Positions 9,464 to 22,825 of a stretch of 64,000 bases of DNA are shown one piece after another. Numbering within the stretch: position 1 is the stretch's first letter; each line of letters starts with the position of its first letter. The stretch is from the NCBI GenBank assembly GCA_945288535.1, contig CALYQQ010000004.1:93726-157725 (forward strand), given 5' to 3'. The notes under the pieces were generated by a model. That model was not told the DNA's origin. It was given only the letters and a program-made list of their open reading frames with translations, and did not search any database. The position numbers were made by a program, and so were the translations under genes. The stretch is from an uncultured Enterobacterales bacterium (GTDB taxonomy: Bacteria; Pseudomonadota; Gammaproteobacteria; Enterobacterales; CALYQQ01).

Positions 9464-9809
9464 AAAAAAGAAATGCTGATAAAATAACCGGTTGTGATTT
9501 ATTCAGAAAAGTATCAAACGGTAGAAAACAATATCAGTCATACTTAATATAGTTTATAGCTATTATTTCTACATAAAGTTTATGAATATAAGCAATTAAA
9601 GATAAGATGAACCAAGTATTGATTTAAATAGAGCAAAAGCTTATTTTATTTTTCCTTAGTAACATATTGTTTAATACAACAATTTTATTGATATCAGTAT
9701 ATTAATAAATAAAAATTATTAAGATAGTTAAAGATAGCATTTATTATGAATAGTGCTCTGTAACTTATTAAAAAAAGATTTATTATTAATTCATATTTAA
9801 AATAACTAT
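9464..9809. other. Non-coding AT-rich stretch upstream of katE
   Basis: About 345 bases between the katE start and the asnA terminator. It should contain the katE promoter (minus strand). No coding frame, RNA or convincing repeat is visible. Confidence 0.4.
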
Positions 9810-9835
9810 AAATGCCTAAATTAGCTTAGGCATTT
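9810..9835 (-). terminator. asnA terminator hairpin
   Basis: AAATGCCTAA (9810-9819) and TTAGGCATTT (9826-9835) form a perfect 10-bp stem with a 6-base loop, 22 bases beyond the asnA stop codon on the minus strand. A T-rich stretch follows in that direction. Confidence 0.7.
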
Positions 9836-9857
9836 ACTATTCGCATAAAAAATAACC

Positions 9858-10850
9858 TTATAATAAATTGCTAAATTGCTCAGTTATATTTTTTGACCAT
9901 ACACTACTTTGGACCTGGCCAATATGCTGAGCTTGTAATAACAGCATAGCTAACCGAGATTGCCCTATACCACCGCCAATTGTTTGTGGCATCTGGTTCG
10001 CTACTAATGCTTGATGCCAGGCCAAATTTATTCGTTCCTTATCATTTGTTAATACTAATTGTCGCTGTAGTGCTGTAGGATTAACGCGAATTCCCATGGA
10101 CGAAATTTCAAAAGCATCTTGTAAAACAGGATTCCAGACAATAATATCGCCATTAAGCCCATGATAACCTTCGCTATTTTCAGTTGTCCAGTCATCATAA
10201 TCAGGTGCCCTTACATCATGAGGTAAACCATTAGATAAGTTACCACCAATCCCCATAATGAAAATAGCACCCTTTTCTTTTGTAATCGCTTTTTCGCGGG
10301 ATTTACTATCAAGTTTAGGATAAATATTAGCTAATTGTTCAGCGTGAATAAAATGGATATCATCGGGTAAAAAGAGAGGTAAACTAAACTTTTCTGCCAC
10401 AGCTTTTTCTGTCGCCTTAATAGCTGAATAAATAGTGCGAACCGTTTGCTTTAAGAAATCAAGATGCCGTTCATCATCTGCCATTACACGTTCCCAATCC
10501 CATTGATCAACATAAACAGAATGGATAGGGCTTAATTTTTCTTCATCAGGGCGTAATGCCTTCATATGGGTATATAGACCTTCACCAGGTATAAAATCAA
10601 AATCAGCTAAGGTTTTTCTCTTCCACTTTGCTAAAGAATGGACAACTTCAAATTTGGCATCAGGTATCGATTTAACATTAACTTGAACCGCTTTTTCAAT
10701 TCCTGACAAGTTATCTTGTGTTCCATCACCAACACGGCTAAGAATTGGTGCCTGAACTTCTATAAGATTTAATTTATCTTCAATCTGTTGAGAAAAAAAT
10801 GTTTTAACAAATTTTATTTTTTTTTGCTGTTCTCTATATTCTTTTTTCAT
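9858..10850 (-). CDS. asnA: Aspartate--ammonia ligase (asparagine synthetase A)
   Basis: 330 residues, identical in length to the E. coli enzyme. Makes asparagine from aspartate, ammonia and ATP via an aspartyl-AMP intermediate; fold related to class II aminoacyl-tRNA synthetases. Conserved blocks include [50 protein letters not shown] and the C-terminal [12 protein letters not shown]. The frame extends 10 codons upstream to 10880, but alignment with the E. coli N-terminus places the start at 10850. Divergent from asnC, whose product activates asnA when asparagine is scarce; the arrangement is preserved. Confidence 0.96.
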   Translation of the reverse strand: MKKEYREQQKKIKFVKTFFSQQIEDKLNLIEVQAPILSRVGDGTQDNLSGIEKAVQVNVKSIPDAKFEVVHSLAKWKRKTLADFDFIPGEGLYTHMKALRPDEEKLSPIHSVYVDQWDWERVMADDERHLDFLKQTVRTIYSAIKATEKAVAEKFSLPLFLPDDIHFIHAEQLANIYPKLDSKSREKAITKEKGAIFIMGIGGNLSNGLPHDVRAPDYDDWTTENSEGYHGLNGDIIVWNPVLQDAFEISSMGIRVNPTALQRQLVLTNDKERINLAWHQALVANQMPQTIGGGIGQSRLAMLLLQAQHIGQVQSSVWSKNITEQFSNLL

Positions 10851-11011
10851 AATAGCATCACTAATAAATAATTTATACATTTTACATATGATGATTAAGC
10901 AATAAAATATAGAATAAATTCAATATTTCATATAAAAAAAAACCCCCTTACTTTATTATCATTAAAAAATACCCTTTAAAAATAAATATTCATTAATTTA
11001 AGAGGCTAATA

Positions 11012-11473
11012 ATGGCTGAAATTTATCAAATCGATAATCTCGATCGTGGAATTCTTAATGCGTTAATGAAAAATGCTCGAACACCTTATGCAGAGTTAGC
11101 AAAGTACTTTAATGTTAGTGCTGGAACTATTCATGTTAGAGTGGAAAAAATGAAACAAGCTGGCATTATTATTGGTACTCGTGTTGAAATAAATCCTAAA
11201 TATTTGGGTTATGATGTTTGCTGTTTTATAGGGATCATTTTAAAAAGCGCTAAAGATTATCCATCTGCATTAGCAAAATTACAGAAACTTGATGAGGTAA
11301 TAGAAGCTTACTATACCACAGGCCATTACAGTATATTTATAAAGATCATGACGAAATCAATTGATGATCTACAGTTATTACTTATCAACAAGATACAAAC
11401 AATTGATGAAGTTCAATCTACAGAAACTCTTATTTCGTTACAGAATCCGATTATGCGAGAAATTATGCCTTAA
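11012..11473 (+). CDS. asnC: Lrp/AsnC-family transcriptional regulator AsnC
   Basis: 153 residues. An N-terminal winged helix-turn-helix (IDNLDRGILNALMKNARTPYAELAKYF, about residues 6-32) and a C-terminal RAM ligand-binding domain (residues about 70-140). In E. coli it activates the divergent asnA in the absence of asparagine and represses its own gene. AGAGG lies 7 bases before the ATG. The asnA/asnC intergenic region (10851-11011) should hold its operators, which I cannot delimit. Confidence 0.95.
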   Translation: MAEIYQIDNLDRGILNALMKNARTPYAELAKYFNVSAGTIHVRVEKMKQAGIIIGTRVEINPKYLGYDVCCFIGIILKSAKDYPSALAKLQKLDEVIEAYYTTGHYSIFIKIMTKSIDDLQLLLINKIQTIDEVQSTETLISLQNPIMREIMP

Positions 11474-11485
11474 TAAATAACTTAG

Positions 11486-11494
11486 TTATCCACA
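11486..11494 (+). promoter_or_regulatory. Consensus DnaA box upstream of mioC
   Basis: TTATCCACA, a perfect DnaA box between asnC and mioC. In E. coli a DnaA box in the mioC promoter lets DnaA repress mioC transcription, which otherwise runs toward oriC. Position and sequence fit the same role. Confidence 0.8.
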
Positions 11495-11556
11495 ACTGGA
11501 TCACAATAAAATCACAGCGTAGAATATTAATATTATTTGCTATAACGCGGATCATT

Positions 11557-12003
11557 ATGAAAAAAATAACACTAATAAGCGGTAGTACATTAGGCAGTGC
11601 AGAATATGTCGTAGAACATTTAGCTAATCAACTTAATGTTTGTGGCTATTCTACACAAACCCTACATGGACCTGAACTTACTGAGTTACCTGATCATGGT
11701 ATATGGTTAATTGTGTCATCTACTCACGGTGCGGGAGAACTACCTGACAATCTAAAGCCATTAATTGAGCAGATTAAAAAAACTAAACCTAATCTTAGTC
11801 GGGTAAAATATGGAGGAATTGGTTTAGGAAATCGTTGTTATGATACTTTTTGTGAAGCTATTAAATTAATTGATAGAACTTTGTCTAAAGTTGGAGCTCA
11901 AAGGATAAGTCATTTATTAGAGATCGATGTGAGTGAGCATCCTATTCCTGAAGATCAAGCGGAGCAATGGCTAACTCAATGGATTCGATCTATTAATAAT
12001 TGA
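11557..12003 (+). CDS. mioC: Flavodoxin-like protein MioC
   Basis: 148 residues (E. coli 147). A flavodoxin fold with the FMN phosphate loop SGSTLGSAEY at residues 8-17 and isoalloxazine-contacting segments SSTHGAGELPDN and GLGNRCYDTFCEA. MioC is an FMN protein linked in vitro to biotin synthase activity. It lies just left of oriC and is transcribed toward it, as in E. coli. Confidence 0.95.
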   Translation: MKKITLISGSTLGSAEYVVEHLANQLNVCGYSTQTLHGPELTELPDHGIWLIVSSTHGAGELPDNLKPLIEQIKKTKPNLSRVKYGGIGLGNRCYDTFCEAIKLIDRTLSKVGAQRISHLLEIDVSEHPIPEDQAEQWLTQWIRSINN

Positions 12004-12004
12004 T

Positions 12005-12300
12005 GATCTTCTTATAAATTTTGTGGATAACTTTAAGGATAACCTGGTATAAAACGGTTATTATCCAATGAATAAGCATTGTTCACTATTTAACCTGTGG
12101 ACAAAGTGCCTTTTTGATCTCAGCTTATTCATGAAGATCACACTACTAATCAACAAGGATCCATATAAACTATCAGATTGATCTTAATTAGAAATAATAT
12201 GTTATCCACAAAGATCATTGTCTATAAAAATAGATCTAATAAAAGATCTTTAAATAAAAAGATCTTTTTAATATAAGACGATCATCTTTTAAAAAATATA
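12005..12300. other. oriC: Chromosomal replication origin oriC
   Basis: Occupies the mioC-mnmG gap and mirrors E. coli oriC. Listed from mioC: R4-like TGTGGATAA (12022-12030), TTATCCAAT (12061-12069), R2-like TGTGGACAA (12096-12104), and a perfect R1 box TTATCCACA (12202-12210). Then comes the AT-rich unwinding region with three 13-mers on the minus strand: GATCTATTTTTAT (12224-12236), GATCTTTTATTAG (12236-12248) and GATCTTTTTATTT (12252-12264). The last two differ from the E. coli R and L 13-mers by one base each. Ten GATC Dam/SeqA sites fall within about 280 bases. DnaA loads on the boxes and melts the 13-mers. Confidence 0.95.
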
Positions 12301-12380
12301 AAACAAATACTCGTATTATGGCTAAATGATGTGACACACTATTTGCCGTAAACAAAATAATTTAATTAAGGCGTTATCTC

Positions 12381-14300
12381 ATGCTTTATCCTACTCTATT
12401 TGATGTTATTGTTGTTGGTGGTGGACATGCTGGCACAGAAGCGGCTATGGCTGCCGCCAGAATGGGCAAAAATACGCTATTGTTAACACATAATATAGAA
12501 ACACTTGGTCAAATGTCTTGTAACCCTGCTATTGGAGGTATAGGCAAAGGCCATTTAGTAAAAGAAATCGATGCTATGGGCGGATTAATGGCCCGTGCGA
12601 TTGATCAGTCTGGTATTCAATTTAGAACACTAAATGCAAGTAAAGGGCCTGCTGTTAGGGCAACACGCGCTCAGGCAGATCGTAGTTTATATAAAAACGC
12701 AATTAGAACAGCGCTAGAAAATCAACCAAACCTAATGCTTTTTCAACAAGCAGTTAATGATCTTGTAATAGAAAAAGATCAAGTAACGGGTGTTACTACG
12801 CAAATGGGATTGATGTTTAAAGCAAAAGCAGTTGTTCTTACTGTAGGAACTTTTTTAGATGGAAAAATCCATATTGGTATGGAAAATTATAGTGGTGGCA
12901 GAGCTGGTGATCCTCCATCAATACCATTATCTCAACGCTTAAGAGAATTACCATTACGTGTAAGTCGTCTAAAAACAGGTACACCCCCCCGTATTGATGC
13001 ACGTACTATTGATTTCAGTATATTACAACCCCAACCGGGTGATAATCCTGCACCGGTATTTTCTTTTATGGGGAATAGGGATGAACATCCTCAACAAATA
13101 CCATGCTATATCACGTATACTAATGAAAAAACGCATGAGATTATTCGTAATAATTTAGATCGTAGTCCTATGTATGCAGGAATTATAGAAGGGATTGGTC
13201 CACGTTATTGCCCCTCTATTGAAGATAAAGTCATGCGTTTTGCTGATCGCGATGCCCATCAAATATTTTTGGAACCAGAAGGTTTAACGACTAATGAAAT
13301 ATATCCTAATGGTATTTCTACTAGCTTACCATTTGATGTCCAGATGGCTATTGTGCGTTCAATGAAAGGAATGGAAAAAGCCACCATTATTAGACCAGGT
13401 TATGCAATAGAATATGATTTTTTTGATCCTCGAGATCTTAAGCCTACTTTAGAAAGTAAGATAATTAACGGGTTATTCTTTGCTGGACAGATCAACGGTA
13501 CAACGGGTTATGAAGAGGCTGCTGCTCAAGGCTTATTAGCAGGATTAAATGCAGGACGATATGCATCAGATCTAGACGGATGGGCTCCAAGAAGAGATCA
13601 AGCCTATCTAGGAGTATTAGTGGATGATTTATGCACATTAGGAACAAAAGAGCCTTACCGCATGTTTACTTCCCGTGCTGAATACCGCCTTATGTTACGT
13701 GAAGATAATGCTGACGCACGTTTAACTGAATTTGGATACAAAATGGGACTTGTCGATAATATCCGTTGGCAGCATTTTAGTTATAAAATGGAACAGATCG
13801 AAAAAGAACGACAACGATTACGAAATATATGGGTTCATCCTAATATTGAACAAATTAACGCCGTTAATGAAATATTGAAACATCCATTATCAAAAGAAGC
13901 CAATGGTGAAGAATTACTTCGTCGGCCAGAAATAACATATCGTCATTTAACGAAACTATCTTTATTTGCTCCTTGCCTAACTAATGAACAAGCAGCAGAA
14001 CAAGTTGAGATTCAAATAAAATATGAAGGCTACATTACACGTCAACAAGACGAAATAGAGAGGCATATCCGTAATGAAAATACATTATTGCCTGTTGATC
14101 TTGATTATCAACAAATTACAGGATTATCAAACGAAGTTATCGTAAAGCTTAATGAACATAAACCAACATCAATTGGACAGGCTTCCAGAATTTCTGGTAT
14201 AACCCCTGCGGCTATCTCTATTTTATTAGTTTGGTTAAAAAAACAAGGTATGCTATATCGAGTACCTAAATTAACAAAGGATAGTATTGATGTTGTATAA
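12381..14300 (+). CDS. mnmG: tRNA U34 carboxymethylaminomethyl-modifying enzyme MnmG (GidA)
   Basis: 639 residues (E. coli 629). An N-terminal FAD-binding Rossmann motif [12 protein letters not shown] begins near residue 11, the conserved [12 protein letters not shown] follows, and a FAD/NADH segment and C-terminal helical MnmE-interaction domain complete it. With MnmE it installs the cmnm5 group on U34 of tRNAs reading two-codon boxes. MnmE is encoded at 25.6-26.9 kb here. It is the first gene beyond oriC, and its transcription away from oriC is thought to aid initiation. Its last codons overlap rsmG by 11 bases. Confidence 0.97.
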   Translation: MLYPTLFDVIVVGGGHAGTEAAMAAARMGKNTLLLTHNIETLGQMSCNPAIGGIGKGHLVKEIDAMGGLMARAIDQSGIQFRTLNASKGPAVRATRAQADRSLYKNAIRTALENQPNLMLFQQAVNDLVIEKDQVTGVTTQMGLMFKAKAVVLTVGTFLDGKIHIGMENYSGGRAGDPPSIPLSQRLRELPLRVSRLKTGTPPRIDARTIDFSILQPQPGDNPAPVFSFMGNRDEHPQQIPCYITYTNEKTHEIIRNNLDRSPMYAGIIEGIGPRYCPSIEDKVMRFADRDAHQIFLEPEGLTTNEIYPNGISTSLPFDVQMAIVRSMKGMEKATIIRPGYAIEYDFFDPRDLKPTLESKIINGLFFAGQINGTTGYEEAAAQGLLAGLNAGRYASDLDGWAPRRDQAYLGVLVDDLCTLGTKEPYRMFTSRAEYRLMLREDNADARLTEFGYKMGLVDNIRWQHFSYKMEQIEKERQRLRNIWVHPNIEQINAVNEILKHPLSKEANGEELLRRPEITYRHLTKLSLFAPCLTNEQAAEQVEIQIKYEGYITRQQDEIERHIRNENTLLPVDLDYQQITGLSNEVIVKLNEHKPTSIGQASRISGITPAAISILLVWLKKQGMLYRVPKLTKDSIDVV

Positions 14301-14904
14301 ATTTGAGCAGTTATTAGTTGATGCCAATATTGTCCTCTCGCGTGAACAAAAAGCATCACTGTTGAATTACGTTTACTTACTTTCTAAATGGAACAAAACC
14401 TATAATTTAACATCAGTAAGAGATCCAATGGAAATGTTGTCAAGACATATTTTGGATAGTTTGGTTATTTCACCTTATTTACAAGGTAAAAGCTTTATTG
14501 ATGTTGGTACAGGGCCAGGGTTACCGGGTATACCGCTCGCAATAATTAGGCCTGAATGCCATTTTACATTACTAGATAGTTTAGGAAAACGTATACGCTT
14601 TTTGAAACAAGTACAATTTGAACTTGGCCTTAAAAATATTTTTCCCGTACAACATCGAGTAGAGGATTATACTGGGCATCAATTTGATGGGGTAGTTAGC
14701 CGAGCATTTGCATCCCTGTACGATATGGTGAGTTGGTGCAAACATCTTCCTAATGAGCAAGGTCGATTTTATGCTATGAAAGGTATTTATCCTCAAGATG
14801 AACTCGATAGTATCAAGACATTAGCCTCGATTGAATCTGTTAACGAACTTTATGTTGCAGGGACAGATGGAAAACGGCATCTTATAATCTTGCAAAAAAG
14901 GTAA
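14290..14904 (+). CDS. rsmG: 16S rRNA (guanine527-N7)-methyltransferase RsmG
   Basis: 204 residues. SAM-binding Rossmann methyltransferase with [14 protein letters not shown] near residue 68 and [12 protein letters not shown] as the second motif. Methylates G527 of 16S rRNA; loss gives low-level streptomycin resistance in relatives. The frame opens at TTG 14287, but ATG 14290 fits the family start. Overlaps the end of mnmG, suggesting translational coupling. Confidence 0.96.
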   Translation: MLYKFEQLLVDANIVLSREQKASLLNYVYLLSKWNKTYNLTSVRDPMEMLSRHILDSLVISPYLQGKSFIDVGTGPGLPGIPLAIIRPECHFTLLDSLGKRIRFLKQVQFELGLKNIFPVQHRVEDYTGHQFDGVVSRAFASLYDMVSWCKHLPNEQGRFYAMKGIYPQDELDSIKTLASIESVNELYVAGTDGKRHLIILQKR

Positions 14905-15150
14905 TGATCGAAAATAATTTAATTGTGGGTAAGGTTTGCGCACATTTTAATAATGTTTTTCGGTAAAGAAGATCTATACTGCTTATTCAGTTAACGTGTT
15001 ATTTTTACGTTAAGATGATCACTAGTGTGAGTATACTTCTTTGTAAAAATGTAAAAAAATAATAATTGAAATGAATTATTTTGTCTTCTATAAGTCAGAT
15101 AATCTACTTGAGGTTGTTATTTTTAGGTATGCAATTAGCTGGCTTAAATT
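14905..15150 (+). promoter_or_regulatory. Upstream region of the atp operon
   Basis: About 245 bases between rsmG and atpI, where E. coli has the main atp promoter. Two GATC sites and TTGTAAAAAT-like AT stretches are visible, but no hexamer pair can be assigned confidently. Confidence 0.35.
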
Positions 15151-16634
<1,484 letters not shown>

Positions 16635-16737
16635 AGCTGATTACGATACGAATTTGGTGATTTATTAATTTACAGTTAAGTCGGATAATTATCTGATTAG
16701 CTTTATATATTATTAAGTAGGAAAGAGGACTCGTTTC

Positions 16738-17208
16738 ATGAATATGAACGCAACTATCCTCGGCCAGGCTATATCTTTTATTCTTTTTGTCTTCTTTTGT
16801 ATGAAGTATATCTGGCCACCGATTATGGCTGCCATTGAAAAGCGGCAAAAAGAAATCGCTGAAGGTTTGTCGTTAGCTGAACAATCTAAAAAAAGTCTGG
16901 AGATTGCGCAGGCAAATGCGGCAGATTTATTAGGTAAAGCAAAGGCTGATGCACAGGTTATCATTGATCAAGCTAATAAACTTAAAGCGTCTATCGTTAA
17001 GGATGCACAGCTTGAAGCCGAGCGTGAACGCGAAAAGATTATAGCTCAGGGATATGCTGAAGTAGAAGCAGAAAGTAAACGTGCTCGTGAAGAGTTGCGT
17101 AAACAAGTTGCGATACTTGCATTGACAGGTGCTGAAAAAATTATTGAACGTTCTGTAGATGAAGCGACAAATAGTGATATTGTCGATAAATTGGTTGCCG
17201 AACTTTAA
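16738..17208 (+). CDS. atpF: F1Fo ATP synthase subunit b
   Basis: 156 residues, identical in length to E. coli. One N-terminal membrane helix (residues about 5-25) followed by a long charged coiled coil that dimerises as the peripheral stalk and binds delta at its C-terminus ([28 protein letters not shown] end). Strong GGAAAGAGG ribosome site upstream. Separated from atpE by about 100 bases. Confidence 0.97.
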   Translation: MNMNATILGQAISFILFVFFCMKYIWPPIMAAIEKRQKEIAEGLSLAEQSKKSLEIAQANAADLLGKAKADAQVIIDQANKLKASIVKDAQLEAEREREKIIAQGYAEVEAESKRAREELRKQVAILALTGAEKIIERSVDEATNSDIVDKLVAEL

Positions 17209-17222
17209 ACGAGGAGGGGCAG

Positions 17223-17756
17223 ATGTCTGAACTTATTACCATAGCGCGCCCCTATGCTAAAGCAGTATTCGATTTTGCTGTGCAACAGCAAAATCTAAAT
17301 AAGTGGCTTGATATGCTATCTTTTACTGCACAAGTAAGTCGTGATCCACAGGTAGTTCAATTACTATCAGGGGCGTTGATACCAGAAAAGCAGGCTAATC
17401 TTTTTATTAGTTTGTGTAATGATCAACTGGATCAGTATGGACAGAATCTGATTAAGATTATGGCAGAAAATAATCGATTAACGGTTTTACCTGAAGTACT
17501 GGCGTTATTTATTCAATATAAAGAGGATAAAGAATCGACAGCAGAAGTGGATGTTATCTCCGCGAGTAAATTGAATGAACACCAACAGGAAAAAATAACC
17601 TCAGCAATGGCAAAACGTTTATCACGTAAAGTGAAGCTGAATTGCAGAATTGATAAGTCTATCCTAGCTGGCGTTATCATCCGTTCGGGTGATTTGGTTA
17701 TTGATGGTAGTGTAAAAGGCCGTCTGCAACGTCTGGCTGATACCTTACAGTCTTAA
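17223..17756 (+). CDS. atpH: F1Fo ATP synthase subunit delta
   Basis: 177 residues, the same as E. coli. Links the b-dimer stalk to the top of F1. Conserved start [15 protein letters not shown] and end [20 protein letters not shown] are present. A very strong GAGGAGGGG ribosome site lies in the 14-base gap after atpF. Confidence 0.97.
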   Translation: MSELITIARPYAKAVFDFAVQQQNLNKWLDMLSFTAQVSRDPQVVQLLSGALIPEKQANLFISLCNDQLDQYGQNLIKIMAENNRLTVLPEVLALFIQYKEDKESTAEVDVISASKLNEHQQEKITSAMAKRLSRKVKLNCRIDKSILAGVIIRSGDLVIDGSVKGRLQRLADTLQS

Positions 17757-17768
17757 GGGGACTGGAGC

Positions 17769-19310
17769 ATGCAACTGAATTCAACAGAAATAAGTGAACT
17801 GATTAAACAGCGTATAGAGCAGTTCAATGTTGTGAGTGAAGCTCACAATGAAGGTACAATCGTTTCCGTGAGCGATGGTATTTTACGTATTCACGGATTA
17901 GCTGATGTCATGCAAGGGGAAATGATCGCTTTGCCTGGTAACCGTTATGCTATCGCTTTAAACCTAGAGCGCGATTCTGTCGGTGCCGTTGTAATGGGCC
18001 CCTACACTAATCTAGCTGAAGGCATGAAAGTAAAATGTACGGGACGTATTCTTGAAGTTCCTGTAGGGCATGGTTTATTAGGCCGTGTTGTTAATACATT
18101 AGGTGAGCCTATCGATGGTAAAGGTGCTATTGATCATGACGGTTTTTCACCTGTTGAATGTATTGCTCCAGGCGTAATTGAACGTCAGTCTGTTGATCAA
18201 GCAATTCAAACAGGCTATAAAGCGGTTGACTCAATGGTTCCAATTGGACGAGGTCAACGGGAATTGATTATCGGTGACCGTCAAACAGGTAAAACAGCAT
18301 TAGCTATTGATGCAATAATTAACCAGCGTGATTCTGGTGTTAAGTGTATTTATGTGGCTATTGGTCAGAAAGCATCGACCATTGCCAATGTAGTCCGCAA
18401 GCTAGAAGATAACAATGCATTAGCAAATACAATTGTTGTTGTAGCAACGGCATCTGAATCAGCGGCATTACAATATTTATCGCCCTATGCAGGTTGTGCC
18501 ATGGGGGAGTATTTCCGTGATCGTGGTGAGGATGCTTTAATCATTTATGATGATTTATCTAAGCAAGCTGTAGCATACCGTCAAATATCACTACTTTTAC
18601 GTCGTCCACCTGGACGTGAAGCCTATCCAGGTGATGTGTTTTATTTACATTCTCGCTTGCTAGAGCGTGCGGCTCGTGTAAATGCGGAGTATGTTGAAAC
18701 CTTTACACAAGGTAAAGTAAAAGGCAAAACAGGTTCATTAACTGCATTACCTATTATTGAGACACAAGCTGGAGACGTCTCTGCTTTTGTACCAACGAAT
18801 GTTATTTCAATCACTGATGGCCAGATTTTCTTGGAATCAGGATTATTTAATGCCGGTATTCGACCTGCGGTTAACCCAGGTATTTCAGTTTCTCGTGTTG
18901 GTGGTGCAGCTCAAACTAAAATAATGAAAAAACTGTCAGGTGGTATTCGTACTGCATTAGCTCAGTACCGTGAATTAGCCGCTTTCTCTCAGTTTTCATC
19001 TGACTTAGATGAAGCAACCCGTAAACAACTTGACCATGGTCAAAAAGTAACTGAATTGCTTAAGCAAAAACAATATTCGCCAATGTCTGTTGGTGAGCAA
19101 TCCATCATGTTATATGCAGCTGAACGAGGCTATTTAGAAGATATTAAATTAGATCAAATTGCTAGTTTTGAATCTTCATTATTAGCTTTCTTTAAGCGTG
19201 ATCATAATGAATTTTTGCTGCAATTAAATCAGACCGGTAATTATAATGAAGAGATTGAGGGTAAACTAAAGGATATCCTTGATAACTTCAAAGCAACCCA
19301 GTCTTGGTAA
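17769..19310 (+). CDS. atpA: F1Fo ATP synthase subunit alpha
   Basis: 513 residues, as in E. coli. Non-catalytic nucleotide-binding subunit with Walker [10 protein letters not shown] near residue 169 and the family signature [13 protein letters not shown] near residue 365. GGGGACTGGAG precedes the ATG. In the operon it is followed by a hairpin before atpG. Confidence 0.98.
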   Translation: MQLNSTEISELIKQRIEQFNVVSEAHNEGTIVSVSDGILRIHGLADVMQGEMIALPGNRYAIALNLERDSVGAVVMGPYTNLAEGMKVKCTGRILEVPVGHGLLGRVVNTLGEPIDGKGAIDHDGFSPVECIAPGVIERQSVDQAIQTGYKAVDSMVPIGRGQRELIIGDRQTGKTALAIDAIINQRDSGVKCIYVAIGQKASTIANVVRKLEDNNALANTIVVVATASESAALQYLSPYAGCAMGEYFRDRGEDALIIYDDLSKQAVAYRQISLLLRRPPGREAYPGDVFYLHSRLLERAARVNAEYVETFTQGKVKGKTGSLTALPIIETQAGDVSAFVPTNVISITDGQIFLESGLFNAGIRPAVNPGISVSRVGGAAQTKIMKKLSGGIRTALAQYRELAAFSQFSSDLDEATRKQLDHGQKVTELLKQKQYSPMSVGEQSIMLYAAERGYLEDIKLDQIASFESSLLAFFKRDHNEFLLQLNQTGNYNEEIEGKLKDILDNFKATQSW

Positions 19311-19314
19311 CCGA

Positions 19315-19340
19315 TAGCGGCAAATTGTATTTTGCCGCTA
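19315..19340 (+). repeat. Perfect 10-bp hairpin in the atpA-atpG gap
   Basis: TAGCGGCAAA (19315-19324) and TTTGCCGCTA (19331-19340) with a 6-base loop, ending 20 bases before the atpG start and just upstream of its ribosome site. It could tune atpG translation or mRNA processing rather than terminate, since essential atp genes follow and no T run is present. Confidence 0.65.
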
Positions 19341-19360
19341 AGTTATGAGGAAAAATAAAA

Positions 19361-20224
19361 ATGGCTGGCGCAAAAGAGATACGTTCCAAAATACTTAGTG
19401 TTCAAAATACCCAGAAGATCACTAAAGCGATGGAAATGGTAGCAGCTTCGAAAATGCGTAAAACGCAAGATCACATGGCTGCCAGTCGCCCTTATTCCGA
19501 AACTATACAAAAAGTTATCGGTCATCTTGCTTTAGGTCATCTTGAGTATAAGCATCCATATTTACAAGAACGCGAAGTGAAGCGAGTCGGTTATTTGGTT
19601 ATATCAACTGACCGAGGTTTATGTGGTGGATTAAATATTAATTTATTTAAAAAGCTACTAAAAGAAATGAAGTTATTCCATAACGATAAAATTGAAGTGG
19701 ATTTGACGTTGATTGGTTCCAAAGCTGCTGCATTTTTTAACTCTGCTGGTGGCAATGTGGTATCTCAAGTCATGGGCATGGGAGATGCGCCTCATTTATC
19801 GGATCTGATTGGTCCAATAAAAGTAATGTTAGAAGCCTATGATGAAGGGCGCATAGATCGGCTATATATAGCATATAACCGTTTTATTAATACTATGTCG
19901 CAAGAACCCGTGATATCTCAGTTGTTACCATTACCTGCAGCTGATGAAGGTGAACTTGAAAGTAAAACCTGGGATTATCTTTATGAACCCGATCCGAAGT
20001 TTTTGCTAGATGTATTACTACGTCGCTATATTGAATCGCAAGTTTACCAAGGGGTTGTCGATAATCTTGCCTGTGAACAGGCAGCCCGAATGGTTGCTAT
20101 GAAGGCCGCTACTGATAATGGTGGTGCGTTAATTAAAGATTTACAATTGGTCTATAACAAAGCGCGTCAATTTAGTATTACTCAGGAATTAACAGAAATA
20201 GTGTCAGGCGCTTCTGCGGTCTAA
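19361..20224 (+). CDS. atpG: F1Fo ATP synthase subunit gamma
   Basis: 287 residues, equal to E. coli. The rotor shaft: the N- and C-terminal helices ([20 protein letters not shown] at the start; the C-terminal [15 protein letters not shown]) form the coiled coil in the alpha3beta3 core, with a Rossmann-like middle domain ([11 protein letters not shown]). GAGGAAAAA lies before the ATG. Confidence 0.98.
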   Translation: MAGAKEIRSKILSVQNTQKITKAMEMVAASKMRKTQDHMAASRPYSETIQKVIGHLALGHLEYKHPYLQEREVKRVGYLVISTDRGLCGGLNINLFKKLLKEMKLFHNDKIEVDLTLIGSKAAAFFNSAGGNVVSQVMGMGDAPHLSDLIGPIKVMLEAYDEGRIDRLYIAYNRFINTMSQEPVISQLLPLPAADEGELESKTWDYLYEPDPKFLLDVLLRRYIESQVYQGVVDNLACEQAARMVAMKAATDNGGALIKDLQLVYNKARQFSITQELTEIVSGASAV

Positions 20225-21640
<1,416 letters not shown>

Positions 21641-21646
21641 TGTTAA

Positions 21647-21690
21647 TGTCTGCTATCGTTTATAGCAGACAAACAGACCATAATATGGTC
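21647..21690 (+). repeat. Two adjacent hairpins in the atpD-atpC gap
   Basis: First stem TGTCTGCTA (21647-21655) / TAGCAGACA (21663-21671), then GACCATA (21676-21682) / TATGGTC (21684-21690), both perfect. The second ends just before the ATGAGGT ribosome-binding region of atpC. Likely an RNA structure that lowers or paces atpC expression. Confidence 0.6.
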
Positions 21691-21703
21691 ATGAGGTAAT
21701 AAT

Positions 21704-22126
21704 ATGGCTTTGACATCTTATCAATTAGACGTTGTTAGTGCTGAGTCTCGACTTTTTTCTGGAGATGCACGGCATATCAGAGTAACAGGTATTGAAGGTG
21801 AGCTAGGGATTTTTCCTGGACATACCCCATTATTAACAATGATTAAACCAGGTATGATCCATATTATGAAAGATAATGGAGATGAAGAATATATCTATCT
21901 TTCAGGTGGGATCCTTGAAGTTCAGCCTAAGGTAGTCACTGTTCTTGCTGATACTGCAATTCGTGGTAAAGATTTAGATGAAGCACGCGCGCTTGAATCA
22001 AAACGACGTGCAGAAGAGCATATGCATAATTCTCATAGTGATGTTGATTATGCTCAAGCTTCTGCTGAATTAAGTAAAGCAATTGCTAAACTGCGAGTTA
22101 TTGAATTAACAAAGAAAGCAATGTGA
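21704..22126 (+). CDS. atpC: F1Fo ATP synthase subunit epsilon
   Basis: 140 residues (E. coli 139). An N-terminal beta sandwich ([31 protein letters not shown]) and a C-terminal two-helix domain that can inhibit ATP hydrolysis. Last gene of the operon, followed by a clear terminator. In E. coli glmU follows; here it does not. Confidence 0.97.
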   Translation: MALTSYQLDVVSAESRLFSGDARHIRVTGIEGELGIFPGHTPLLTMIKPGMIHIMKDNGDEEYIYLSGGILEVQPKVVTVLADTAIRGKDLDEARALESKRRAEEHMHNSHSDVDYAQASAELSKAIAKLRVIELTKKAM

Positions 22127-22152
22127 TTATTTAATAAATAGCATTTTTATAT

Positions 22153-22176
22153 AAGCCTCTATTTAGGGGCTTTTTG
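22153..22176 (+). terminator. Rho-independent terminator of the atp operon
   Basis: AGCCTCTA and TAGGGGCT form an 8-bp stem (one G-T pair), immediately followed by TTTTTG, 27 bases after the atpC stop. Confidence 0.88.
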
Positions 22177-22190
22177 ATATAAATTAATGT

Positions 22191-22238
22191 TTATACCGTT
22201 AATGTTAGCACATGAATGATTATTCATTAACGGTATAA
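22191..22238. repeat. Perfect 14-bp inverted repeat downstream of the atp terminator
   Basis: TTATACCGTTAATG (22191-22204) and CATTAACGGTATAA (22225-22238) are exact reverse complements around a 20-base spacer. The spacer also holds ATGAAT (22212-22217), which can pair with ATTCAT (22222-22227), so two mutually exclusive foldings exist. Its function is not known; a regulatory structure or a mobile-element scar are both possible. Confidence 0.6.
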
Positions 22239-22825
22239 TAACTTTAATATATTAATTTTTTTCGACTATTCAAGAAGATAGCTATTAAACATAGGTTTAT
22301 ATATTTAGTCTATAATTGAAAGCGTATTTCTCCGTACAAAATTTGTTATTATTTTGATAATATCTTTAATAATTTATATTCTCATTTTGTCGAGTTTTAC
22401 TCGATAATAACTTTTTAGAAATAAAATTAAATTATTTACAATAAATAATATACTTATTGTGTTGGAGATGTTATTTAGGCAATGCTTACAATTATTTTAT
22501 CTTTTTCTAAAATAATAAATACGGTAAAAATATTTATTATTATTTCATCATTAAGGTCGTTCTAATTTTAGAAAAAGTAGTGTAATAATATAAGGTTAAT
22601 AACCTTGACAGACATCTATTTAGCTAAAATTTGGCTTATAAATAATCTTTTCTAAAAATAAATTATCTGACACTAAAAGTAGTTTAATGCCAGATAATGC
22701 TATTATCTATATAAAATAGACTTTATATGTGAATAAAGTAATTTTATTTTTATAAAAATAAAATTACTTATCTTGTCAGGTTAATATTAAAATTTCTCAT
22801 TAATATTATATTTATAAATAGATTT
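22239..22825. other. AT-rich non-coding region between atpC and the carbonic anhydrase gene
   Basis: About 590 bases without a credible gene. In E. coli glmUS lies after atpC, so this is a rearrangement or loss point. I see no surviving glmU sequence. Confidence 0.5.
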
